A DNA stretch of 64,000 nucleotides from Tenacibaculum tangerinum (GCF_029853675.1 NZ_CP122539.1:2995001-3059000), one strand, 5' to 3'. Numbered from the stretch's first letter, positions 45,576 through 53,425 are shown. Made by a program: numbers and translations. Notes: a model not told the origin generated them from the sequence alone.

Positions 45576-45991
45576 TATTAGCCATAGATGTACACTATAA
45601 TGAACTTGAGCACACGGCTAAAGCAGTAGGGGTTTTGTTTAATTGGAAAGATAAAGAACCCAAAGAAGTAGTTATAGAGATAATACAGGGAGTATTACCC
45701 TATATGTCTGGGCAGTTTTATAAACGTGAATTACCTTGTATAAAAAAAGTAATAGAACAAGTTAATCTTTCTGATATTGATATTATTGAATGGTTTTTGA
45801 GAGAAAAATGGAGTCTTGGTAATAAATTTGATATAGAACTAGAGTCAGTTCTTTTTACCTGCCCATCTTGTCAACGTCATTTAATGATGTTGGTGGAATA
45901 TGGAAGAAAAAATGGAAAAACAATAAACATTAAATTTTATTCACACCCTAAAGTATTCACTTTAGGAGACGTAAAAAATAATGTAAATTAA
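45573..45991 (+). pseudogene. Endonuclease V head fused to a deaminase-like toxin tail
   Basis: Bases 45573-45788 are a degraded copy of the endonuclease V gene at 46852. The start ATG is ATA, and one base is missing after 45600 (ctatatgaac against ctataatgaac), which shifts the frame. At 45788/45789, after gatattgatattattg, the sequence switches to an unrelated tail. That tail carries ELESVLFTCPSCQRHLMMLV and KTINIKFYSHPKVF, resembling the C-terminal half of a deaminase-type toxin with a CxxC zinc motif. The HxE half of a deaminase is missing. A protein could start at 45635 (TTG), but it would lack both active sites. Confidence 0.65.
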
Positions 45992-45998
45992 CAAAACA

Positions 45999-46478
45999 AT
46001 GAACATAGAAATTTTAACTGAATTAAGAGAATACCCTTCAAGATACCCAAATGATATTGAGAACAGGCATGAAAATCAAGGGTTAACAATTGCTGAAATT
46101 GAAACTTTAGAACAGGCTTGGAATACAGGGGATAGATTTCCTCAAGCTTTGAGAGAGTTGTTATTTTTAGCAGGTACGTATTGCCATATTTTGGATTATA
46201 ATATTCATGAAAACCAGCAAGAAATGCAAGAAGAAATAAGAGAGGCTATGCAGCTAAGAGGAGATTCGTTTTCTAGACCTTTTTACATAATAGATAATTA
46301 TGGTGGTGATCAATTTTTGTTTGTCTATTTAGATGAGGATCAAATAAATCCAATGGTATATGAGTATGGACCCGGAGCACCAGATAGGGGAAGGCCTTTA
46401 GACCGTCCGCTCTATAGCTTAAGCCAATTAGTACATCTAGGTATAACAGCTGTTAAAGAGGGAATAAATCCTATGTAA
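45999..46478 (+). CDS. SMI1/KNR4 (SUKH)-like immunity protein
   Basis: Protein of 159 residues resembling a SUKH-superfamily branch: LTIAEIETLEQAWNTGDRF, PQALRELLFLAGTYCHILDY, RPFYIIDNYGGDQFLFVYLD and a C-terminal helix. SUKH proteins neutralise nuclease and other polymorphic toxins. It lies 8 bases after the deaminase-like tail, the position expected for a cognate immunity gene. The decayed gene at 43667 is its paralogue. Confidence 0.75.
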   Translation: MNIEILTELREYPSRYPNDIENRHENQGLTIAEIETLEQAWNTGDRFPQALRELLFLAGTYCHILDYNIHENQQEMQEEIREAMQLRGDSFSRPFYIIDNYGGDQFLFVYLDEDQINPMVYEYGPGAPDRGRPLDRPLYSLSQLVHLGITAVKEGINPM

Positions 46479-46499
46479 TTAATTGATAAGTTAAGTTTG

Positions 46500-46855
46500 A
46501 TGTTAAGAGTAGATATAAATGAACTAGATATAGATCCTTATCCAGCAGAGGATGGGGGTAATATATTAACGTATAACGGCGAATGGTTTACAGGAATAAC
46601 CTATGAATATTTCCCTGGTACTAATGTATTGGCACACGAATCACAAATTATTGATGGTCGTGAAGCTGGTCTACAAATAGACTATTGGCAAAATGGTAAA
46701 AAGAAAAACGAATGGTATTCAATACTAGGGGGGGTATTTATAAGCATCTTAAAGAATGGGATGAAGATGGTAATTTGACTTACTATATGACCTACGATGA
46801 TTATGGTAATAGGCTACAAATCATAAAACACCCAAATCCAAATTTAGAAGAATGA
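46500..46855 (+). pseudogene. Second YwqK-type gene, frameshifted in a G7 run
   Basis: Matches the YwqK-type gene at 45219 over its full length (LDIDPYPAEDGGNILTYNG, REAGLQIDYWQNGKK). The frame is lost at a run of seven G at 46728-46734; one more G would restore YKHLKEWDEDGNLTYYMTYD and the remaining residues to the TGA at 46853-46855. As sequenced it yields a 92-residue protein with a foreign tail. The intended stop overlaps the endonuclease V start as ATGA, so translation of the next gene would depend on the G-tract length. Confidence 0.8.
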
Positions 46856-47394
46856 TATTAGCCATAGATGTACACTATAATGAACTTGAACACACGGCTA
46901 AAGCAGTAGGGGTTTTGTTTAATTGGGATGATAAAGAACCCAAAGAAGTTGTTATAGAGATAATAGAAGGAGTATTACCCTATATGCCTGGGCAGTTTTA
47001 TAAACGTGAATTACCTTGTATAAAAAAAGTAATAGAACAGGTTAACCTTTCTGATATTGATATTATTGTAGTAGATGGTCATGTATATGTAGATAATGAA
47101 GGAGGTTTAGGTTTAGGAGGCTATGTTTTTAAAGAGTATAATGAAGAAATTCCCGTAGTGGGAGTGGCTAAAACATCGTTTCACAAGAATAACCAAACGG
47201 TTATTGAGGTCTACAGAGGAGAAAGCAAAAAACCATTATACGTATCATCTATAGGAATGTGTAAAAAACAAGCAGCAGCAAGAATTAAAAACATGTATGG
47301 AGAGTACAGAGTACCAATAATATTAAGGCAATTAGATAATTTAACAAAGAAAAATGAAAGTATTCGTGTAGCAGTGAAGAAAGATATTTTATAA
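46852..47394 (+). CDS. Endonuclease V-like protein
   Basis: Protein of 180 residues from the endonuclease V (deoxyinosine 3' endonuclease) family, shorter than E. coli EndoV (about 220). Active-site candidates are D6 in LAIDVHY, E53 in LPYMPGQFYKREL and D75 in IVVDGHVYV. Also present are GVAKTSFHKN and, near the end, YRVPIILRQLDNLTKK. EndoV cuts DNA (or RNA) at inosine. It overlaps the upstream YwqK-type gene by ATGA. In B. subtilis the EndoV gene ywqL also follows ywqK, so a repair or protection role beside a deaminase toxin is inferred. Confidence 0.8.
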   Translation: MILAIDVHYNELEHTAKAVGVLFNWDDKEPKEVVIEIIEGVLPYMPGQFYKRELPCIKKVIEQVNLSDIDIIVVDGHVYVDNEGGLGLGGYVFKEYNEEIPVVGVAKTSFHKNNQTVIEVYRGESKKPLYVSSIGMCKKQAAARIKNMYGEYRVPIILRQLDNLTKKNESIRVAVKKDIL

Positions 47395-47520
47395 TGAAAA
47401 TAGGTAAACATTCCTTTAGAAGGAACACATCATAGAGGAGTAGATGATGCAAAAAATGGAGCAAAAATACTCAGATAGGATATTCAATAATTAATAACAA
47501 TATAATAACTAAAACAAAAA

Positions 47521-48006
47521 ATGAAAAAAATAAGAACAATTTTAAAAATAGCCATCGTCTTAATAGTAAGTATAACCTTGCAATCGTGCAGTTCTAACGA
47601 TGAATCAGATGTACAAAATCCAGAGACTTATATTCGTTTTACTATTAACGATACCAACTACGAATTTAAAGATATTATAACAGCAGAATCTACATCTATT
47701 ACCTTAAACGGTAACAATGGAGAAGGGTTTTCAAATGCAGGAGATACACAAATAGCCTTGTGGTTGCCCTTGGCCTTAAGTAATGGTACTTTTGAAGTTG
47801 AAGGTGGTTTTTCGGCAGATTACCAAATAGCATTCACTTCAAACTCTTTGGCATTTGATTTTGATTTTGCCAATAGTGGAACTATAACGGTAACAAAGTC
47901 AACAGGTGAATATATAGAAGGAACATTTTCGGCAAGCATTACTAATGATGATGATGTTACTATAACGCTAACCAATGGAGCGTTTAAAGCCTTTGGTATA
48001 GAATAG
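47521..48006 (+). CDS. Small lipoprotein, beta-rich, unknown family
   Basis: Protein of 161 residues with a lipoprotein signal peptide and lipobox LQSC (cysteine near residue 23), followed by SSNDESD, a typical flavobacterial lipoprotein linker. The mature part is beta-rich (YIRFTINDTNYEFKDII, STGEYIEGTFSASITNDDDV), suggesting a jelly-roll or immunoglobulin-like fold. No family was recognised. It is the only exported protein in the island. Confidence 0.75.
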   Translation: MKKIRTILKIAIVLIVSITLQSCSSNDESDVQNPETYIRFTINDTNYEFKDIITAESTSITLNGNNGEGFSNAGDTQIALWLPLALSNGTFEVEGGFSADYQIAFTSNSLAFDFDFANSGTITVTKSTGEYIEGTFSASITNDDDVTITLTNGAFKAFGIE

Positions 48007-48090
48007 ATAGAACCACTATAAAAACAACACTCTCGTACATGTCTTTTCGTCTGGGGATATGCAAAGAAAGGTTAATTAGAATTAATTTGT

Positions 48091-48258
48091 ATGAAAGAGA
48101 AAGAAATAAATGAGAAGAGAAATTATAAAAAAGATTATCATAAGTCAGAAGTGGTTAAAACTCATTTTATTGTTAGAATAAAAGACATATCAGCAACCGA
48201 TAGAAAAACAGTACAAATTTTAAATCAAAAAAATTCGTTAATAGTTAATAAAAAGTAA
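48091..48258 (+). CDS. Small basic hypothetical protein, 55 residues
   Basis: ORF from ATG at 48091 to TAA at 48258, ending 2 bases before the next SMI1 gene's start. The product is lysine-rich (MKEKEINEKRNYKKDY at the start, ATDRKTVQILNQKNS near the end). No family was recognised. The tight spacing suggests co-transcription, but it could be the remnant of a toxin tail. Confidence 0.45.
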   Translation: MKEKEINEKRNYKKDYHKSEVVKTHFIVRIKDISATDRKTVQILNQKNSLIVNKK

Positions 48259-48260
48259 AC

Positions 48261-48719
48261 ATGATTATTGAATTTTATTTAAAAACAAATCAAAAACTAT
48301 CGCCAGCTGATATAAGTGATTTTGAAACGCAAATAGGAAAAGTATTACCAGACGATTATAAGCAACATATGCTTAATTGGAATGGGGGAGGAGTACATCA
48401 ATATAATTTGGAACATGTCAATTTTCCAGAACATTCTGATTATGGCTTGCTAGGTTTAGCCCCTATTAGTCATAGTAAAAGTACGATTTTAAACAAAATG
48501 AATGCTTTAAGTTCTGCTTTGCCTAGTAATTATATACCAATAGGCAGAACGAGAGGGGGTGGGACAATATTAATGTCTCTTGAAAATAATGAAACTTATG
48601 GAAATATTGAAGTAATGTTTTCCGAAGGAGACATTATAAACATGTCTCCTTCTTTTAGTCAGTTTTTAGAAGATATGGTAGAGGAAGAAGATATTTTCGG
48701 GGATAAAGATGATGAATAG
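48261..48719 (+). CDS. SMI1/KNR4-family immunity protein
   Basis: SUKH-fold protein of 152 residues. The helix VLPDDYKQHMLNWNGGGVHQ is followed by the strand-turn core YIPIGRTRGGGTILMSL and the C-terminal helix SPSFSQFLEDMVEEED. The same three blocks recur in six further copies or pseudogenes up to 52 kb. The overlapping next gene starts 11 bases before this stop. SMI1/KNR4 proteins are common immunity factors against nuclease-type polymorphic toxins. Confidence 0.85.
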   Translation: MIIEFYLKTNQKLSPADISDFETQIGKVLPDDYKQHMLNWNGGGVHQYNLEHVNFPEHSDYGLLGLAPISHSKSTILNKMNALSSALPSNYIPIGRTRGGGTILMSLENNETYGNIEVMFSEGDIINMSPSFSQFLEDMVEEEDIFGDKDDE

Positions 48720-48903
48720 TGCATTCCAAGTTAAAGAAGAGGTAATAATGAATGAAGGTTATTTCAAGAAAATTAACGAACCACAATGTTTTATAGAAAA
48801 TGGAGTGCTTATAGTAGATTATATAAAAAAATTGATTCCTGGAGAGGTAGAAAGAGTTAAAGTAAATAATAGTCTTTATGAAGAATTTTCACTAATTTTT
48901 TAA
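48709..48903 (+). CDS. Hypothetical 64-residue protein, possible toxin-tail fragment
   Basis: Overlaps the end of the preceding SMI1 gene by 11 bases. The product contains FKKINEPQCFIENGVLIVDY and NNSLYEEFSLIF. No family was recognised. Another ATG at 48748 is possible. The last 30 or so bases recur at 52229-52260 in a deleted copy, so this segment has taken part in the local duplications. The next SMI1 gene starts 9 bases later, so the pair might be tail plus immunity gene. Confidence 0.45.
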   Translation: MMNSAFQVKEEVIMNEGYFKKINEPQCFIENGVLIVDYIKKLIPGEVERVKVNNSLYEEFSLIF

Positions 48904-48912
48904 AAGATAAGT

Positions 48913-49359
48913 ATGATAATAGAATTTGTAAAAATAGAAGATTTTCAAGTAACAGAAGATGATTTGAATCTGTTAGAAGCTCATATTGGTAGAATCCTTC
49001 CAGAAGATTATCGTCGACATATGATTCAATGGAATGGGGGAGTAGCATTGCAAGACAACCTAGTTCATAAAGACTTCCCTTCTGCAGGAACTGATTTTGT
49101 ATTAGAAAGTTTATACCCTTTAATAGCCGATGATGAAAGCAGTACTGTAAAAGCATATTGGGATTTTGAAACAGGTGATATACTTGCTGAAGGATATATT
49201 CCTATAGGTTCAGCAGTTGGAGGTGATGAAATAATTATGTCCTTAAATTTAGATGAGACTTTTGGCAATATTAAATTACAGACGGATTATGGGCTTATAC
49301 ATGATATATCACCTTCATTTAATCAATACTTAGAGGATTTAGTCGAAGTTATAAGTTAA
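48913..49359 (+). CDS. SMI1/KNR4-family immunity protein
   Basis: Protein of 148 residues: RILPEDYRRHMIQWNGGVAL, GYIPIGSAVGGDEIIMSLNL and DISPSFNQYLEDLVEV. It differs from its neighbours mainly in the middle loop, the region expected to contact the toxin. Its 3' end from 49305 is part of a 193-base direct repeat with 52262-52453. Confidence 0.83.
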   Translation: MIIEFVKIEDFQVTEDDLNLLEAHIGRILPEDYRRHMIQWNGGVALQDNLVHKDFPSAGTDFVLESLYPLIADDESSTVKAYWDFETGDILAEGYIPIGSAVGGDEIIMSLNLDETFGNIKLQTDYGLIHDISPSFNQYLEDLVEVIS

Positions 49360-49497
49360 ATGGTGAAATGCCCTCGCTCCCGAACGAATCCTTTATCGCA
49401 GGCGATGAAAAGAAAGTTGACCAAAATTTAGATTTTAAAAACAGAAAAAATATAATCCTCGGAATAATAGTAAGCAACAAGTAAAGGTCTAAACTAT
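49305..49497 (+). repeat. Direct repeat copy 1 (about 193 bp)
   Basis: Covers the last codons of the SMI1 gene and the following non-coding stretch, ending aaggtctaaactat. It matches 52262-52453 with scattered mismatches. The non-coding part holds no gene. Confidence 0.85.
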
Positions 49498-49547
49498 GAA
49501 ATACTGATAAAAAAGTAGTTTTTATCAATTGTTAAAGAGTACTACGA

Positions 49548-49737
49548 ATTAACCCTGATGATGGAGAGATTATAAAATAAACTGGAGATAACTGGGCATA
49601 CTATAGATAATTTGGATGAAAACCTTACAAGTAAAATTCAGTTAGTTACTATAAAGTCTCATAGAGTTACCTATAAACATTCAGGTAGTCATAAACAATT
49701 AGAAATTCTTTTTGATACAATAGATAAACAATTATAA
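49548..49737 (+). pseudogene. Decayed WHH-type nuclease toxin tail
   Basis: Read across a frameshift near 49590, this gives INPDDGEIIK, then HTIDNLDENLTSKIQLV, SHRVTYKHSGSHKQLE and ILFDTIDKQL before TAA. It parallels the better-kept tail at 50674 (HHIDDLDENINSTMQLL, HVASLSHSGSVAQWK). Stops and the shift show it is dead. No toxin N-terminus is present upstream. Confidence 0.65.
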
Positions 49738-49756
49738 CCTTTAACAAATAAAAAAG

Positions 49757-50193
49757 ATGAGTGTAAAATTCAAAAAAAGCAAAATGTTCAAGCTATTACT
49801 TTAGATGAATTGAATACTTTCCAAATTAGTTTAGGAAAAACTTTACCAGAGGATTATCGTCAGCACATGTTGTTATATAATGGCGGTAGTGTAATTAATA
49901 AAAAAATAGAACATAAAAATTATCCTGAAAACCCAAGCACTGGACTAAATTATCTTCTTCCTATAAAATATGGTTATGATACGATTGAACATACTATTAA
50001 TGACATTTCAGAATATTTACCAAGTGGATACCTACCTATTGGACTTAATATGGCGGGGGGGTATGTAATAATATCACTTAATAATGATACAACATACGGT
50101 AGAATAAAAGAATGGTATCCTGATGATGAATTGAACGATATGTCAGAATCATTTACTCAATACTTGGAAGATATGGTAGAGCGAATAGATTAA
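49757..50193 (+). pseudogene. SMI1/KNR4 gene with an N-terminal frameshift
   Basis: The ATG at 49757 starts MSVKFKKSK, which aligns with the N-termini of the paralogues. One base is missing in the A-rich stretch 49772-49784, after which the -1 frame reads NVQAITLDELNTFQISLGKT and then the full family: LPEDYRQHMLLYNGG, YLPIGLNMAGGYVIISL and MSESFTQYLEDMVE. Translation from TTG at 49810 would give a 127-residue core. A run of seven G at 50055-50061 encodes the GG of the core motif in frame. Confidence 0.7.
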
Positions 50194-50221
50194 TACGTAT
50201 GATTTAGAAGATTGAAAGAAT

Positions 50222-50670
50222 ATGATTGTAGATTTTAAATTTAAAGCAGATCAAAAACTTACAGAAGCAGATATTATAGCTTTTGAGAGTCGAATCGGTA
50301 AAACTTTACCGGAAGATTATCGACAACACATGTTAGAGTGGAATGGAGGAGGGGTGCATCAATTGAATTTAGAGCATAAAAAATATCCAGAAGATGGTGA
50401 TTTTGGATTAGAAAATTTTTACTCTATTGACTATAATGTTAATACCATTGAATCGTTAATGGAGTTTATGGGAAATGCTTTGGAAGAAAATTGTATACTT
50501 ATCGGTTCAACGAGGGGAGGGGGGATATCCTTATGTCACTTAAAAGCGATAATACATATGGTAATATTAAAGTAATGTTTTCCGATGGTGAATTATATGA
50601 TATGTCTCCGACTTTTAATCAATATTTAGAAGACATTGTCGAAGGTATTGATAGATATGAGGATTTTTAA
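50222..50670 (+). pseudogene. SMI1/KNR4 gene frameshifted in a G6 run
   Basis: Intact until the core turn: TLPEDYRQHMLEWNGGGVHQ, then ILIGSTRGGG. At the run of six G (50519-50524) the frame shifts. One extra G would restore DILMSLKSDNTYGNIKVMF and DMSPTFNQYLEDIVEGID up to TAA at 50668-50670. As sequenced it ends early at 50575 with a foreign tail of about 16 residues. Confidence 0.8.
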
Positions 50671-50673
50671 TAA

Positions 50674-51024
50674 TTTATATTAGGGAGTGGTATAACGGAA
50701 GTAAAAGGGCTTTCAGAACCTCTATCAGATATCTTAACAAAGATTCGAAACAGTAACAAACAACAAGTAAGAGTACCTACAATGGATCCTGATAGAAAAG
50801 TAGATTTTGCCAATTGTTGGAGAGCACTAGGAATTAACCCTAAAGATGGTAAAATAATACAACGCAAACTTAAGTTGACTTGGCATCATATAGATGATTT
50901 GGATGAAAATATCAACTCTACAATGCAATTATTGTATGAAGAAGCTCATGTAGCGTCACTTTCTCATTCAGGAAGTGTAGCACAATGGAAAGTTCTTTTT
51001 AGATTAATACAAGAAAGATTGTAA
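50674..51024 (+). pseudogene. Orphan WHH-type nuclease toxin C-terminus
   Basis: Open frame of 116 codons that begins right after stops and has no own leader; the first ATG is at 50782. The end is a WHH-motif nuclease domain of the HNH/Endo VII class: KLKLTWHHIDDLDENINSTM, then EEAHVASLSHSGSVAQWK. The catalytic histidines are kept. In full polymorphic toxins this is the last 100 residues of a long secreted protein, so this is a displaced tail. A SMI1 gene starts 15 bases downstream, the standard toxin-immunity order. Confidence 0.75.
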
Positions 51025-51038
51025 ATAAAAATATTATC

Positions 51039-51488
51039 ATGGAAATAACATTTAAAAGAAGAACTAATTCGCAAACTATTACTCTGGAAGAGTTTGAATA
51101 TTATCAAGACAATATTGTTAATAAAGTACTTCCTGCGGATTATCGTGAATTTATGCTTTCAGCTAGGACTAATAATGGAGGTATAGTATATGAAAATAAC
51201 ATTTATAATATAAGTTTTCCTGAAGGGGGTGGGGTGTTAAGTGATCTTTTTCCAATTAAGTATGGAGGTACAGGAACTATTGAATTGGTAAATGAAAGAA
51301 TAGGGCATGCTTTGCCAGAAGGTTACTTAGCTATTGGAGCAAACACAGGAGGAGGTTATATTCTTATGTCTTTAAATGCCGATAATTATGGAACAATTAA
51401 GGAATGGTATGCAGATGGTAGTATAGAAGAGTTAGCACCTTCCTTTAGACAGTTTTTAGAAGATCAACGAATTGATGAAGAAGATTAA
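51039..51488 (+). CDS. SMI1/KNR4-family immunity protein, partner of WHH tail
   Basis: Protein of 149 residues: KVLPADYREFMLSARTNNGG, YLAIGANTGGGYILMSLNAD and ELAPSFRQFLEDQR. It lies 15 bases after the WHH nuclease tail, so it is the likely cognate immunity protein. Known SUKH-nuclease pairs support this as an inference. Confidence 0.85.
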   Translation: MEITFKRRTNSQTITLEEFEYYQDNIVNKVLPADYREFMLSARTNNGGIVYENNIYNISFPEGGGVLSDLFPIKYGGTGTIELVNERIGHALPEGYLAIGANTGGGYILMSLNADNYGTIKEWYADGSIEELAPSFRQFLEDQRIDEED

Positions 51489-51527
51489 CAGCTGAAAATA
51501 AAAAGAAACACTTTTTTAATAAATAAA

Positions 51528-51971
51528 ATGAACCCAATAAGAATAACTTTTAAAAACCGTAATCAAATAAGTACTCCAGAAGAGTTAAATGAATTTGAAA
51601 ACTCGCTTGGTGGTTTAGTCTTACCAGAAGATTATCGCCAACACATGTTAACTTATAATGGAGGAATTGTAAGACAATATGATATAGTTCACAAGAATTA
51701 TTATGGATTAGGAGATGGAGGAATTAGCGATTTCCTCTCTATAAAGTACGGAGGTTATACGGTAGAAAAATTCAATGAGGATTTATCCGATAGACTTCCT
51801 ACTGGCTACCTTGCTATAGGCTTTACTAGTGGAGGAGGAGACATTATAATGTCATTAAACAATGATGCTACTTATGGTAATACTAAAGTTCGATACACCG
51901 AAGGTGAAAAAATAGACTTATCGCCTTCTTTTATTAAGTTACTAAATGACATGGTTGAGGCAGAATATTGA
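51528..51971 (+). CDS. SMI1/KNR4-family immunity protein
   Basis: Protein of 147 residues and the last intact family member in the island: LVLPEDYRQHMLTYNGGIVR, YLAIGFTSGGGDIIMSLNND and LSPSFIKLLNDMVEAEY. It starts 40 bases after the previous SMI1 gene. The middle segment (HKNYYGLGDGGISDFLSI) differs from the other copies. Confidence 0.85.
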   Translation: MNPIRITFKNRNQISTPEELNEFENSLGGLVLPEDYRQHMLTYNGGIVRQYDIVHKNYYGLGDGGISDFLSIKYGGYTVEKFNEDLSDRLPTGYLAIGFTSGGGDIIMSLNNDATYGNTKVRYTEGEKIDLSPSFIKLLNDMVEAEY

Positions 51972-52129
51972 TTTTAAAAAATATAGAATTACTTCGTGAT
52001 TAAAGAGTTTTAGTTAACAGCTTTATAAAAAGTTCTATGATCAGCTATACAGACCATGATTGCAAAGTACTATGAACAGTATTCAGTATTAAACGAAGTG
52101 ATGGGTAATCAATTAAGGAATTATTACAA

Positions 52130-52226
52130 TTAGAAATTTTACCATTTGGATGATTTAGATTGAGACTTACAAGGTACGCTACAATTAGCAGATAAAGTAA
52201 TTCATAATATTACAAAAAACGATTAA
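52130..52226 (+). pseudogene. Decayed WHH-like toxin tail
   Basis: In one frame, with stops, reads KFYHLDDLD, stop, DLQGTLQLADKVIHNITKND and TAA at 52224-52226. The pattern (aromatic-H-x-DDLD, then a TxQL strand, then histidine) parallels the WHH tails upstream. Bases 51972-52130 before it hold no gene that I can read. Confidence 0.5.
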
Positions 52227-52228
52227 GG

Positions 52229-52453
52229 AAATAATAGTCTTTATGAAGAATTTTTACTAACTATATCACCTTCATTTAATCAATACTTAGAGGGTTTAGT
52301 CGAAGTTCTAAGTTAAATGATGAAATACCCCATTCCCGCCCAATTCCTTTTGCGTGGGCGATGAAAACAAAGTTGACCAAATTTGAAATTCGAAAAACAG
52401 AAAAAATATAATCATCGGAATAATAGTAAGCAACAAGTAAAGGTCTAAACTAT
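52229..52453 (+). repeat. Direct repeat copy 2, with internal deletion junction
   Basis: 52229-52260 matches 48864-48895 (end of the 64-residue gene) and 52262-52453 matches 49305-49497. Copy 2 is therefore a copy of the 48864-49497 block with about 410 bases, most of an SMI1 gene, deleted. It ends just before the winged-helix regulator gene. Confidence 0.8.
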
Positions 52454-52530
52454 AAAAAATGTCAAAAAAGTGTAAAAGAAATGTCAACTCTTGTTTAAAG
52501 CCATTGAAAAGTGGGATATTTGTAAATAAT

Positions 52531-53394
52531 ATGAATACCTACTCCAACTTCATAACTGTTAAAATAGGTCTGTACCTATTTGCTGTAATTGTACTTTTTA
52601 CATCGTGTACTACCCACGAAAATTTTTCAGAACGGGCAAAAGTGTCCTTACGAAATATAGGGCATCAGTTATTGTTAAGTAATCAAGATACTACCTCGTT
52701 AGTGCTACCCATACAGCAGATAAATGAAGCAAGCTTTCAACTAAGTTTTCAAAATAACCTAGAAATTCAGCCTGATAGTTTGGTAACGTTAGTACACAAG
52801 AATTTTGAGAAAGCGGGTTTCCCTGCGGATTATATTTTAGAAGTAAAAAACTGTACTGATGAAGAAGTCGTGTATAGTTATGAAATGCAAAAAACAGAGG
52901 AAAAAGCAATTATTCCTTGCAAAGGGAGAACCTTACCAAAGAATTGTTACTTTATCAACATTCAATTTCTAAAAGAAGACACCTCAAATAACCGTCAGCT
53001 TATTTTTTACGGAGTACTATTTCTAGCAATCATAATGGGTGTAGTAATGTATCAAAAGAACAGAAAAAGCAACACAACGACCACCAACAATTTAACCAAT
53101 GTAGTAAGCTTAGGAATTTTTGAGTTCTACCCAGAGCAGCACAAATTAGTAAAACAAGCTCTTGAAATTAGCTTGTCTAAAAAAGAATGTGAGTTGTTAG
53201 AAATTCTTATTAGCCGACCTAACGAAATTATAAAACGAGAAGAACTCACCAAAAGAGTTTGGGAAGATAACGGAGTGATCGTAGGAAGAAGTTTAGATAC
53301 CTATATTTCTAAACTTCGCAAAAAGTTAAAAGACGACACTTCCATAAAAATAACCAATATTCATGGAGTAGGGTATAAGCTAGAAATAGATTAA
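52531..53394 (+). CDS. Membrane-anchored winged-helix regulator (ToxR-like layout)
   Basis: One-component regulator with an extracytoplasmic domain. From ATG 52531 it has 287 residues. An N-terminal hydrophobic segment with lipobox-like LFTSC (C26) is followed by a periplasmic domain (about 30-155), a transmembrane helix near 157-174 (LIFYGVLFLAIIMGVVMY), and a C-terminal Trans_reg_C winged helix (about 195-285; LSKKECELLEILISRPNEII, ISKLRKKLKDD, NIHGVGYKLEI). An in-frame ATG at 52459 would add 24 basic residues. No partner kinase is nearby, so DNA binding is presumably controlled from the periplasm. Confidence 0.8.
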   Translation: MNTYSNFITVKIGLYLFAVIVLFTSCTTHENFSERAKVSLRNIGHQLLLSNQDTTSLVLPIQQINEASFQLSFQNNLEIQPDSLVTLVHKNFEKAGFPADYILEVKNCTDEEVVYSYEMQKTEEKAIIPCKGRTLPKNCYFINIQFLKEDTSNNRQLIFYGVLFLAIIMGVVMYQKNRKSNTTTTNNLTNVVSLGIFEFYPEQHKLVKQALEISLSKKECELLEILISRPNEIIKREELTKRVWEDNGVIVGRSLDTYISKLRKKLKDDTSIKITNIHGVGYKLEID

Positions 53395-53425
53395 AGACTT
53401 ATTTTTGTGCTGATAACTTTTTAAA

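Noticed and set aside
45635..45991. A normal 118-residue gene
   Set aside because: Comparison with the copy at 46852 shows it is the joined remains of an endonuclease V gene without a start and an unrelated tail.
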